A stretch of DNA of 64,000 nt from Blastomyces gilchristii SLH14081 (lineage: Eukaryota; Ascomycota; Eurotiomycetes; Onygenales; Ajellomycetaceae). Made by a program: the position numbers and the translations under genes. The stretch is taken from the NCBI RefSeq assembly GCF_000003855.2, contig NW_003101681.1, positions 3,045,893 through 3,109,892 of the forward strand, in the 5' to 3' direction. Shown here one piece after another: positions 39,073 through 50,498 of the stretch. The notes beneath the pieces are model-generated. The model saw only the letters and a list, made by a program, of their open reading frames with translations, did not search any database and had not been told where the DNA came from. How positions within the stretch are numbered: the first letter of the stretch is position 1; each line of letters starts with the position of its first letter.

Positions 39073-39443
39073 TTATTATTATTATTATTCTTCAATTATA
39101 GATGTATGCAGTCAGAGACTATGACATCTACCTGAGAACTTTTAGTTCTCAGGGTTTTTCCTATATCTGTAAAGTTAACTATTATACATTCATCAATTTC
39201 AGATATGCAAAATCAGAAAATTCCAGCCCAGAATACAAAAACTGTTTACAAATTGCAGTGTTTTAACATCATCTCATACTTTGAAACCATTTGACAATAT
39301 CATGACAAAGGAAAAGAGAACACAGTCTTAAAGATAGACACATTAAATAGATAGACAGAAAGAAATTGAAATGAAAAGATAAAATAAAGAAAGACTGTAA
39401 CAAAACAAATTATTAAAAGATAGTATATAGCTGTTTTAACAGA

Positions 39444-42400
39444 CTATATCTGGTTGATTTCCTCCTCTTCATATTCAGATAATTCTGAATTTAGCCATTT
39501 TCTTGTAGCTGCTTGAGTTTCTGATAGAAAGTCTATTAAGTATTTAATTCCTGTCTCAGTTGAGAATAAGAATCTCATATATAATTGATTTAGATCATAC
39601 TTCTCTTTCAATCTGGCTCTGAGACTATTGTATAATGCACAGTGCATTACAATATACTCAGAATTCTCATTTGTATTGCAGAATGAGCATTCTATTGAGT
39701 CAAATCTATCATTAAATCTTTGTATATAAGATTTGAAATAGCCATGTTCTAGTTTCAGCTGTATTATAGATGAGAATATTTTCTTTTTACATTTAATTGA
39801 ACAAGATTTTCACTTGGGTTTTGTTTCAAATCTTGAATAATGTATACTCTTCTTTTGTTTCTACTAGCTTTCATTTCACTTGTCTAAACAAGATTCTTTT
39901 ATTTTTCTCTTTATAACAGATCAGAACATAATTTTTTGAATAGATCTGCTTAATTCTGCACTCTTTTTTGCAGCTGAATCAGCCAATTCATTGTCATGAA
40001 TATTCATATGAGCAGGAACTTAGTGCAGATGAATTATCAGCTTTGATATTCTTCTCTTTTGAATTTTCAAAATAGAGTTTAAGATCAGTTCAAGATTCAT
40101 TTAATCATTATGAATCTGACTAGTTCTAAGTCTTTTTAAAGCAGCTTGACTATCAGAGAATATCCATGCCTCTTTCAAACAATTTCCTCTTTTATGAGAT
40201 TTTATTTCAATGAGTCTGAAAGCTTTCACTATTACAAATAGTTCAGCATCAAAGACTTCACATTCAGAGCCTAGATTTCAGAAATCTGAGATAAAATTGA
40301 TATTATCTTCAGTATAAGCAATGCCTGCACCTAATCTATTCAAGTTCTCATTTTTTAAGTCATCTGAATAAATCAGAATAGAGTTCTTTATATTGATTGT
40401 AGAAATTCTCTTCAAATGCTGTTCATATTCTTTCTCTTTTGATAGTTCACTTATTTATAAGTCTATAAGAGATTCAAGCTTTTCTCTTCAGAGAGATAAC
40501 TTCTCATGATCAACTTTTTCAATATTTAAAGAAGAAAATTGATTTTTAATCAGAGAGCATAGTCTGTACAGTTGAGAAGGCATTTTCTTTGAAGAATTAT
40601 TTTCATTTCAATCAAGAAATCTATTCCAATCCAGTTCATTTCCAGAGTTAATTGATGGAAATGAAGAAGAGACTCTTTCTCTGATTATATGATTTGAGCT
40701 CATCTTTACAACTCTCAGAGCATAGTTCATACAGGCCTTTTCAAATCTAATAGCAGAAGAAGGAATTGAAGCTTCAATTTTCATTGCTTTAATAGAAGAT
40801 GATTTGAATGCTCTCAGAATTCTTCTCAAGACTCTGTTTTACAGACTTTGAAAGAGTTCAGTGAAATTCTCTTGATTATTTCACTAAACTTGAACTTCAT
40901 AATCAGCTACTGATGTAATACAGGCTATATATAACTGTCTCATAGCCTGGAAGAATAGACCTCTCTCTGTATTTGATAGTCTGATTATGTTGTTTAATAG
41001 TCTTTCTGTCTTGACAGTTCTTTGATGAATATGATATTTAAAATTCAACTTGGAGTTTAATCATACTTCTAATCATTTGACATTTACACTGGGTTTAATC
41101 TCTCTATTTAAAAGAGTTAGAGATAGTTCTTTCTCATTGAATCTTAGAAAGAAGTGAATTAACTCAGTTTTATTCATATTAAATTGAATTTGATTGATAT
41201 CTGCTCTAACAAAGATTTTCTTTACAGCTTCTTCAATTACTTTCAAATTCTCTTTGATAGTTTTTGAGCTGTAGACTAGATCAATATCATTCACATAACT
41301 TAAAGATTGCACTATTCTCATATTTCTATTTTTAAATTAATATGCAGTGTATATTACAAATAAAATAAGTGAGATTGAAGATCTCTGTGATACTTCTATT
41401 TTTATCTCAGTCTTATCTTATTTCATTCCATCAAAGAAGAGTTGTATACTTCTTTTAGATATAAAACAGTTAACTCATTTTATTAGAGAAAGTGACAGTT
41501 TTAATATCTTCAATGTCTGAATTAACTTTGACTTTGAAACATAATCAAATGCTTCTTTTATATCAATAAAAACTGCAGTTGAGACCAGACTCTCATGCTT
41601 TGCTATTTAAATATCATGAACAACTGAGAGAACAGTGTCAATTGCAGAACACTGTTTTCTATCTCTCATTTATTCACTGAATAAAAGAGAATCATCTATA
41701 GAGCTTATAAAAGATAGTTAAGTAGCTATTATCTTTTCTAAAACCTTTTCTAGACAGTTCAATAGAGATATTACTCTATATAACTTAGAAATTGAAGTTT
41801 TTCTATTAGGTTTTACAAGAATCACTTCAGTGACTTCTCTCCAGCATTCAGAATAATATTCATTTTTCAAGAGATTGAAAAAGAGCTCAAAATATTCATT
41901 CTTTAAGTAGGAATATGTATTCTGAATAATCAAGTAATTAATTGAATCAGAATCTGCAGCAGCTTTAACAGAACTTGAGAAGATAGCTGACTCTAATTCA
42001 TCTTATATAAGATCAGGTCATTCTCAGTCATTTTCATTGATGTAGTTGAGAAGTGATATATTCTCTTCCTCTGAATCTGAATCTGAATCTGGTGAGTTCT
42101 GAAAGAGAATTCTTATAAAAGCTTGACATTTTTTCTTAAAAGAGTTTGCTGTATATGATTCATTCTGAAACTCATATTCTAAGGCTGAAAGTTTTGCTAC
42201 ACTTCTTGTTTTAGTATAGTTAAAAGCTTTAAAAACTTTCTTTTCTTATACTTCTTTAAGAAATTTATTCCAGCAGTCTGTTTTAGCTCTTTTAATATCT
42301 GAAAAATATTCATTTCTGACAACTTTGAACTCTTCATCAGATATTACATCATTCTTTCAATTTCTTCTAGCAGTAGCTAATTCTTTTCTTTTAGATGAGA

Positions 42401-43345
42401 TATTCTCATTTCATCAAGATTTTGAATACTCAGAAGATTTTCTCTTTGAAATATTATCTCTAACACTTCTTAGAATAATAGATGTAATAAGCTTCACTCT
42501 ATTCTCAAGCATTTTATTTGAGATATCTTGACCAGAATTTCAATATAGCTTATTCTGTCTTTCAGATTTTAACAGTTTTATACTTTCTTCAACTGCTTTT
42601 CAATCAGCTTTTTCAAAGTTATACTGATTAGAGAGAAGAGGATTTTCACTCATTTGTTTTTCACTCAGTTCAATATCAAATTAAATAATCTCATGATCTG
42701 ATTCTGATGTCTTATTTAAATCAATAAATCAGTTTACAAGTCTTCTTTTCATTAGATTTTGTGACATGAAGATTAGATCTATAATAGACTTCTATTTCAT
42801 ATCTTTTCTAAAGAATGTTTGTTGATCAGACTTATTAATCAAATCTATTGAATGCTCAAAGATTCATTTAATCAGATTATCAGCTCTCACTGCTCTCTTG
42901 CATTCTGAATTTCATCAGAGATGATATGCATTGAAGTCTTCTACAATTATAGAGTTTCTTGATAAAGTTATGTTCAGAAATTCTCTATCAATTGTTCAGA
43001 TATTATTATATTTCTTCAATGACTTTTCATTATAGATATTTATAAGCTGTATAGTATCAAACTCATTTTCTTTATCTATAATATCACTCATCAGAATATC
43101 AGGGTCAGACATGATATTAAATCTTAGATTAAATTAATATCTTGATCTCTTTCTTTCATAGATCACTACTCTTGACTTTATCTCAGACTTTTGAGGTAAA
43201 AAGCAGTAGTAGCTTGAATGAGAAATGACATATTTTTACTCAGCATCAAAATTCAGCTCCTGAAGCAGTATAAAATCAACTTTTTATTCAAATGCAATTT
43301 GAAGACAAGAATAAATGCAATTTGAGTTTCTATTCACATTATTTT
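39444..43345 (-). pseudogene. LINE ORF2 remnant: endonuclease, reverse transcriptase, RNase H, zinc-binding C-terminus
   Basis: Endonuclease start NNVNRNSNCIYSCLQIAFE, then KVDFILLQELNF (about 43345-43245), the EEP-type QE block. RT: ECWREVTEVILVKPNRK and RVISLLNCLEKVLEKIIA (41860-41720), and SYVNDIDLVYSS (41305-41265), where YVDD is expected, so one catalytic Asp is now Asn. RNase H: SDSQAALKRL (about 40155) and HMNIHDNELADSAAKK (about 40010-39960). C-terminus: CSFCN...YIVMHC (about 39690-39636), then the true stop after EEEEINQI at 39444. The last ~70 codons are open. Internal stops include GAA-TAA-AAA in the endonuclease. No in-frame ATG lies between the endonuclease and the nearest upstream stop. 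Confidence 0.88.
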
Positions 43346-43354
43346 GAATAAATG

Positions 43355-44027
43355 TGACTACAGGCGCTAGCCACCCGCAGGATGCACCTTAAGCTAATTA
43401 CATTTTAACCCTCTATAATTAACCGACCACCGCGTCCGTCCTCTCAGGCCAGCCACTAATTTCCAGGGGCGTTAGTTAGTGGCTGCCACTGCCCACTTGG
43501 TGGCATACACACCAAGCTTCCAGTTGCTGATCTCGGCCTCATTAGATGCTCATAGGCCTATCAATCAGCCGTCGTGGCCTCGCCCTGTGTTAGGGACTAA
43601 CCATAGGCTTGATGACTGCAGTCCTCCCTGCCAGTATTAGGGCTTGACAGGGAGCTTGCAGGCTCTAGCCTATCAGAGTGCCCTGCCTAGGGCCTAGATG
43701 CGCGTCTAGGCCTGCTAGTCGGGTGGTTTTCAAAATCATTCCCTGTATTTGAGGGGGAGCTAGGCTCCGATGACGGCCCTAGTTAGGGACTCGCTTAAGT
43801 AGTGTATAACCACTACATTAGGCTTGGCTCTATATCATTAGAACCTTGACGGGTGCACAGTAGGATAGTGGGACATTGGCACCTCATGCCGGCCCTGGTG
43901 GGTGTTCGCAGGATCTCACTTAACTAGTGACTTGGCTTGCAGTAGGGAGTTCTACCCCGCACCAAGCCTTACTAATTAGGCTCAGCCCCTATTACATGGG
44001 GGCTTTCATGGGTAAGAAGTGGCAGGT
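43355..44027 (-). other. LINE 5' leader, unmutated and non-coding
   Basis: GC-rich sequence with normal CG, CC and GG content between the endonuclease and the tRNA-like head. It has no ORF of 60 codons on either strand. The switch to the mutated coding part is sharp, near 43355. It contains short repeated words such as TTAGGGACT and TAGGCTTG. It belongs to the LINE because it lies inside the target duplications. Confidence 0.8.
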
Positions 44028-44107
44028 GCCAGCGGTGGGATTCGAACCCACGCACCTCTAATGTGTGCGGCCTTGGTTACCAGTCTTACCAACTGGGCCA
44101 CGCTGGC
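44028..44107 (-). other. tRNA-like sequence forming the extreme 5' end of the LINE
   Basis: 80 nt on the reverse strand. The 7-bp acceptor stem pairs perfectly (GCCAGCG/CGCTGGC), A box TGGCCCAGTTGG and B box GGTTCGAATCC fit the Pol III consensus, the T arm GTGGG-TTCGAAT-CCCAC is perfect, and a variable-arm-like stem CGCAC/GTGCG is present. D and anticodon arms pair poorly, so it is probably not a working tRNA. Its first base is the first base of the LINE. A tRNA scan would likely call a pseudo-tRNA here. Confidence 0.85.
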
Positions 44108-44813
44108 TTATATCACTTATAAATAAGTGAGCAGATGAAACACTTGAATGAAATCTTGACTAATATACTAATGAAATATCTAGTAAACAAGTCTATAAGA
44201 CTATGAGATAAATATCTTGAACAGATAATATTAGTCACACAGATTCAACAGTATACAGTCTTCAAGTTTTCACTATTCTATCTGTTATATGAATTGCATC
44301 TGCACATCTCAGAGAATGCTTCAGAAAAGATGAGAAAGAAAATAATAGTTACAAATACAATAGTTGCAGATGCAGCAGTTGCAGATATAAAATTAAGATT
44401 GAAAGAGATCAGTTATATACATGTAAAAGCTAACAAGTTACTTCTGAATTAAGCAATTCAATTGAAAGAAATATAAGACTCAGTAGTTAAGAAATCAAGT
44501 CTTAAGATGAGAATGTGAGTTCTTATACACAATAAGAGTTCTGAGAAGTTTCAATCTAGATGATTTAAGCTATATAAAATACTCAAATCACATTCTCTGA
44601 GAATATACACATGGAAAAAACCAAAGGGACAGATCTTACATAACTTAATAAATAATTTACATCTTATAAAGATAAAGATGTAAGATCTGAGTGAATTATA
44701 ATTATCTACAGCACTATTATCAGTGTTAAAAAAGAAGAGACTTATAATTGAAAAGTCTTACAAAGTAAGAGAAATCATAGATACTTATAAATCAGATAAT
44801 CTCTGTAAGAGGC
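44108..44813 (+). pseudogene. C integrase C-terminal remnant
   Basis: Continues from 39072 after the LINE: NEILTNILMKYLVNKSIRLWDKYLEQIILVTQ, then FKFSLFYLLYELHLHI, the end of a gypsy integrase core. A basic C-terminal region follows with KPKGQILHNLINNLHLIKI (about 44620-44680). It ends at the A2 insertion. Confidence 0.75.
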
Positions 44814-45135
44814 CTACGCTGAATAGATCGGTATAATATTATAGATCTTATGTAACAAAGATAAAAATGTTAAAGAAGGAAAGAAAGAGAAAGTGTGAGA
44901 ATCAGTGATCAAGGTAGATATTGATACATGTATGTAGTGATGTACGCGGTGAAGCTTCAGAGCAGAAGAATATACAGGCGTTCATAGCAGCTGAGAATCA
45001 GTGATTGGAAATGACTGAGAATTGAAGTGTATGTTACACACATTCATAGCAGCTGAGGATCAGTGATCAGGAATGAAAGAATCTATGAAGTGTAATGAAA
45101 TAGTCTATATGATTGATCAGGCGCAGGCCGCCACA
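44814..45135 (-). repeat. 3' LTR of A2 (element orientation)
   Basis: 322 bp. Contains two partial copies of TTCATAGCAGCTGAG followed by ATCAGTGAT, spaced about 60 bp. Few CG dinucleotides remain compared with its partner. Confidence 0.9.
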
Positions 45136-45139
45136 TTAG

Positions 45140-48100
45140 CCTCTCTCTTTCAGAAGCAGTTCTCATCAGTCAAGGACTGCTGTTTTGAATAACACAGAAC
45201 TTGAAGTTCAGATTGATTGATCATAGCTGACTCATTTCATGAGATATTATCAGCTACAGCTGTGAGATCTCTCATTGAGAATATTCTCAATCTCTCACTC
45301 AAGCTCATTATCTTCTTCTATGATGTCTGGTGACTGTCAGTCAGAAGTCAGCTGAGAAGAGAACAGATCAGTGATAGCACAGTGAAGTAAGCTTGTATGA
45401 AATACATCATGAATTTCTGATAATATGTCAAGACAGTAGTTATGACTATCTAGAACTTCTATTACTTTATATCTGATATAGTGATAATCTAGTATATGAG
45501 ATGAATATGTAGTTCATATATTCTTAAGATTCAATTATACCAGATCTTCTATCTTATATTGTTCAGCAGAGTCTCAGTGAATATTGATTTAATTCTCTTA
45601 ATCTTGTTTCACAGTTGTCATGAAGACCTCTGCTCAATCACAGATATCTTGAAGCTTCATTACTATATTATCAGTAATCTGAATCAGACTGTGAGAGTTC
45701 AGTGTGAACTGTGTGATCTCTAGAAGATTCAACACTTTCATGTGATAACTATGTATAAGAAAGAATGAACTTACACCTGTTAAAACAGTATCTTATTCAT
45801 TGATAGTGATCTCTGTATGTAGAAGCAGATTATGTTAATCATCTTATAAGTGATTACAGAACTTGTGAAGATAATTCTTTGTGATCTGAATTATTCATTC
45901 TAATACATCATCAGTCTCAGAGTCATAGACAGTTGACAGACAGTGTATAATCTTAAGAACTTGACAGATTCTTGTTCAGAGAGTGCTCATGAATTGACAG
46001 TTCTGATCTGATACTATTAATCTCAGCAACTTATACATCTGATAGAATGAACTCTGTAAGCAGACTTCAGTGACTTATTCAGTGTTCATCTTATTACAAG
46101 ATTTCAATATTATATTCTTACTTAGTCAGTCAATGATAATCAGAATATTTCTATAACTCTTACTCTCAGATAGATCAACAGCAAAGTCAATCACTACATC
46201 TTGTCAGATTCTATCAGAGACATTGAGTGATTTCAGTAGACCTTTTCTATGATTCTTTTATAAGATAATAGAAGAACAGTGATTACAGTTTCAGACAAAG
46301 TGTCTGATACTGTTTAATATCTCAGATCAGTAGAATTCTTGAAAGATCATTCTATACAGTTGTTCACAGCCTGAATAACTGATTATATATGAAATATGCA
46401 TCTCTTGTATTATCTGAGTGTGTAAGGATTCAGAGTGAGAGACTCAGTGTTGTTCATGAAATTGTAGAGTATTATTATCATCAATTGAACATTCTGAGAT
46501 ATTGATTCTTATACATAGTTCTGAGAGAAATCAGAGTGCTTCTTGATATACTGCTTTAGTAGGAGTCTGAACAAGTTCATCAGTCTGAGCTGCTGTATGT
46601 CACAGTTCATTCAGTGTAGAGAAAGTGAAGATATCAATGTCAGTTCTAATCAGAGAAGTATATATGATGCTGTGAGCTGTTTCATCTTGATCAACTAGTA
46701 TCTTCAGATTCAAGAGCTAGTGCTCTCAGTTTATTCAGCAAGTATCTGTTATATCAGATGATATATCTTACTCTTATTATGAGAGAGCATCTGTCATCAA
46801 GTTCTGACTGTCAGAATGATAGTGTATTATAAAATGAAAGCAGCTTAGAAACTCAGATCATTATATCTGTTATTCAGTAAGTTTATAGATAGTTATGAAG
46901 TATTTAAGATTCTTATAATCTGTGACTATCTTCAATTTAAAGATACTTTGAAGTTCAGAGTCTCATTCTTCTAAACAGTGTATGATTATAAGAAGTTTCT
47001 TGTCATAGATCTCATAATTGCATTCAGTGAGACTCAGTTTCTTAGATATGAAGATATATAATTGTAGAATATCTTTATCATCATACTGCAGTATTGCTTC
47101 TCCTGTCACATAGCTAGAGAAATCAGTCTCAATAACTGTCTCATGATCAGAATTGAATGTTATCAGCAGATAAGTATTAATGAATATCTTCTTTATCTAT
47201 GTAAATGCAGCTTCAGTGTCTGCTAATTATTGAAATACTGAGTCTTTCTTAATAAGGCCTGTAAGTGATCTCATAATATCTGAGAAGTGTTATATAAATT
47301 GCTGATAGAAGTGAGCAAATCTGATAAAGCTTTGTACATCTTTCACAGTAAATGAAGCTTTTCATTCAAGAATGACAGAGACTTTCTCAGAATTTATTTG
47401 AATCTCCTTATCAGCTTCTATAATAAAACTCAGATACTTAATACTCTTGACTTTAAAATCATACTTGTTAATATCTATCAGTAGTTCTGCTTCTCATAGC
47501 TATTGTAATATCTTTTGCACATATTCTTAATATTCTTTTCTGAATTCATCAGTGAAGATGAGAATGTTATCAAGATATACAGATATGAATTCATTAAGAA
47601 AATCTTGAAGTGCTCAGTTAATATACTTCTGAAATGTACTGAGAGCATTAGCCAGTTCAAAGAGTGTGACTACTTATTCAAAGAGATCATATCATGTTCA
47701 GAATGCTGTAAGCCACTCATCTTCTTCAGTGATGTAAATCTTATGAAATATGATAATGACATTTGACTTTGTAAATCATTGAGCTAGTTGAATACAAGCT
47801 AGAGTTTCATTGATAAGAGAAAAAGAAAAACAGTTCTTCTTCATTAATCTGTTCAATTCTTGATAATTCACACAGAATCAGAGTTCTTCATCTGGTTTCT
47901 TTGCAAAGAGAGTAGAGGCTGTGACAGAAGAGTTACTAATGTGTATGAATTCTTTATTCAACAGATTATTAAGTGTCTTTCAAAGAAGAAGAAGTTCATC
48001 TCAGAACATATTATAAAGAGGGTCTTATAATGATTCAGAGTTTCTGTCATTCTTCTTTTTCAACTTGATATTGTGGTTCACTTCTGAACCTTGTAAGAGA

Positions 48101-49862
48101 GATAGATTTGTAGTATTATTATCTTATCAGAAGATATCTAGATATTCATGATATTATTGAGAGAGTTTCATATGAGAATCTGTTATTATAATGTGAGATA
48201 ATTTTTCTAGAGTCTTTTTAATATCAGTCAGACTGACAGAATAGATTGATATATAATTCTGCTATCAGTAATTCTTTCAGTGACTTCTTTTTCTGAGTAT
48301 TTTATAGGTGTTGACAGAGATCTGTATCAGGTTCATAGTCTTGTAAATGTCATTCTCATGAACTCTATCTTTGTTAGAGAATATTAAACTTCTGTTTTAA
48401 GCATTGAATAAGATGTCTTGTTCAGATAGTCAGATAAGTTCTAATATAAGATTATAATCAAGATTATTAACTTTATATACATAGGCATCTTCACACTGAT
48501 GTTCTCTGACATCTATGTTTAGTTTCATCATATAACAGATATAAATATCTTTTGAATCATTGAATTCTGCAAGAAGTTGAGATTTTAATAAGAGAATACA
48601 CTGAAGGTTATGATGTCTCACAACTGAAGATTTAATTATTGTATAGTGATATAGACTGCTGTCTATCATGACTTTCATATTATACATGTTATTAATCACA
48701 GTAGATACAAGAATTGCATTCATTGTCATCTTCTCTTCAAATTATTGTTGTCTGACCTGTTCAAGCTTCTGTTTGTAAATTTGAACAGAAGCTAATCTTT
48801 TCTCTGTTTCACTGAGACATTCTTATAGTTATTCTCTGAATCTTTCTTTAATGTAATGTGGTTGATGTGAACCGATGCTGATCTTTCTCTTGAGTGTGAA
48901 GATACATAGATTGATTGACAGTTGAAAGCAATGTGTTCTGATCAGTTACAGTTGATGTACACTTTATATTGATGTCAATCAGTGACTTCTTTGAGAGTGA
49001 TTTCAGGGACTCAGAAGCCTGTTTGAACAGTGGAAACTCTTGCTTATGTATAGATATTTGAATCTAGTTAGTTCATGATCTCTGCATCATTGTTCTTCAG
49101 TACAGATATATAAGTGACTGAGATGTAACATTTTCTCTCACTGTTCTGTATACTCTTAAGCTTGATAAGATAATCATTCAATATTCAGAGCTGTGTGTAG
49201 AAGTCTTCATAAGTCTGATCTTTGTCTATACTTACAAGAACCTGTAAGAGTTTGAAAGTCAATGTCTTCTTGAGCATGCTAATCTTCATTTGATTCTCTC
49301 AAGATTGATCATCTGCTTCTAGAATCTTGATGTTGAAATCAGAAATGAATGTTGTAAAAGAAGTGTTTCTCTGTCAGATATTCTGTAATCAATCTAATAC
49401 TTTCTATTGCATGGCAGTGTCTTGAAACAGAATATCAAGATGTTTCATAATATTGTCAGGTGTTCTCAACACTGATTCACATGCTTTCATTCATGAATGA
49501 AACTTCTGTTTCATGTGATTCTTCAATTGTTCATTGATATACTAATCTTGATTGATTAATGAACTGATGAAATCTTCATCTACACTCAGTTTCATAAGCA
49601 TTTCCATTCTTCATGATAAGTAGAGAGTGAGATTGAAGGCATTGAAATACATAGAAGCATCTAAGCATTCTTTCAGCACTTTTATATTTGATTCTGTAGA
49701 TGTTGAAATTGTGTGAGTTAATTGTTAAATCTCTTCATATTGAAGTTATTGAGTTGCATGCATGTCTGCTATCTGTGACTGTTGTAATTCTAACATTGCT
49801 CAGTGTCACTGTGATATCATCTCTATGCTCACGCTCATGGGTTTCATATTATTGTTAGACAT
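45140..49862 (-). pseudogene. A2 gag-pol remnant with C-terminal chromodomain
   Basis: Gag from ATG at 49862 (MSNNNMKPMS, matching A1 and A3); an open frame continues upstream to 50030. A zinc knuckle CINCN-x-SEHIAFNC lies at about 48960-48915. The protease region is open at 48729-48430. RT lies at about 47950-47480 and includes YILITFSSSLMNS near the YLDD position. RNase H and integrase follow. The C-terminus EIENILNERSHSCS-stop-YLMK-stop-VSYDQS (about 45275-45195) aligns with the A1 chromodomain; TGG has become TGA at the expected aromatic-cage Trp. Dead. Confidence 0.82.
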
Positions 49863-50166
49863 GATTATATTGATTGTCAGATGTGAAACTGTATTCTCAT
49901 ATGTCTGAGTGTCAGAACTCTTGAGTCTTTCACTGACATTCTCTTGTAAGATTTTACTCTCTTTGTAAAATCTTGTTATAAGATCAGAATGACTGGTGAG
50001 CAAGCTTCTATCTGAGAACTCAGTGTTCACTTAACTGTTTGACTATTTCTCTATTTCTTACACATCATTACATGTTCAAATATCTCTCAATGAATAATTG
50101 TTTCTAATGAGAAGATGATGTGTGAATAATCATTTTCTAATAAGAAGATGATGAACATTTTTATAG

Positions 50167-50498
50167 TGTAAGAGGTCTACACTGAATAGATCAGTATAAT
50201 ATTATAGGTCTTATGTAACAAAGATAAAAATATTAAAGAAGAAAAGAAAGAGAAAGTGTGAGAATCAGCAATTGAGATGAATATTTATATGTGTATGTGG
50301 TGGCGTACGCGGTCAAGCTTCAGAGTGGAAGAATATACACATGTTTGTAGTGACCAAGCATCAGTGATTGGAAATGGCCGAGAATCGGAGTGTACGTTAC
50401 GCGCGTTCGTAGCGGCCGAGGATCAGTGATCGGGAATGAAAGAATCTATGAAGTGTAATGAAATAGTCTATATGATTGATCGGGCGCAGCCCGTCACA
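50167..50498 (-). repeat. 5' LTR of A2 (element orientation)
   Basis: 332 bp and clearly less mutated than its partner: it keeps GGCGTACGCGG, GGCCGAGAATCGG and TACGCGCGTTCGTAGCGG. Confidence 0.9.

Larger units (their letters stand above)
39073..44107 (-). mobile_element. I/Tad-like LINE, near full-length, nested in C
   Basis: 5035 bp on the reverse strand, flanked by perfect 12-bp duplications TTATATCACTTA (39061-39072, 44108-44119). The 3' end is a (TAA)n tail, reading as (ATT)n at the left. Order in element direction: an 80-nt tRNA-like sequence starting at the first nucleotide, about 670 nt of GC-rich leader without ORF, then ORF2 with endonuclease, RT, RNase H and a C-terminal zinc-binding motif. 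No ORF1 is visible. ORF2 and the 3' end are RIP-like mutated; the 5' ~750 nt are not. Confidence 0.92.
44814..50498 (-). mobile_element. Ty3/gypsy chromovirus A2, reverse strand, nested in C
   Basis: LTRs at 44814-45135 (322 bp) and 50167-50498 (332 bp), flanked by a perfect 5-bp duplication ATCTC (44809-44813, 50499-50503). No further insertion inside, so it gives the uninterrupted plan of family A, about 5.7 kb. Its LTRs are 50-60 bp longer than those of A1 through an internal partial duplication. A polypurine tract (GAAAGAGAGAGG) abuts the 3' LTR. Confidence 0.93.

Noticed and set aside
44028..44107. Independent host tRNA gene next to a LINE
   Set aside because: It lies inside the LINE target duplications and starts at the first base of the element; D and anticodon arms pair poorly.
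39073..44107. Strictly CpC/CpG-only mutation
   Set aside because: Gln codons CAA to TAA in the LINE endonuclease show that CpA is also hit, so the bias is reported as preferential, not exclusive.
47515..47766. Forward ORF starting MHIFLIFFSEF, also at 22221-22472 on the reverse strand
   Set aside because: Both are antisense readings of the same RT segment in chromovirus family A; the reappearance reflects the repeat, not a gene.
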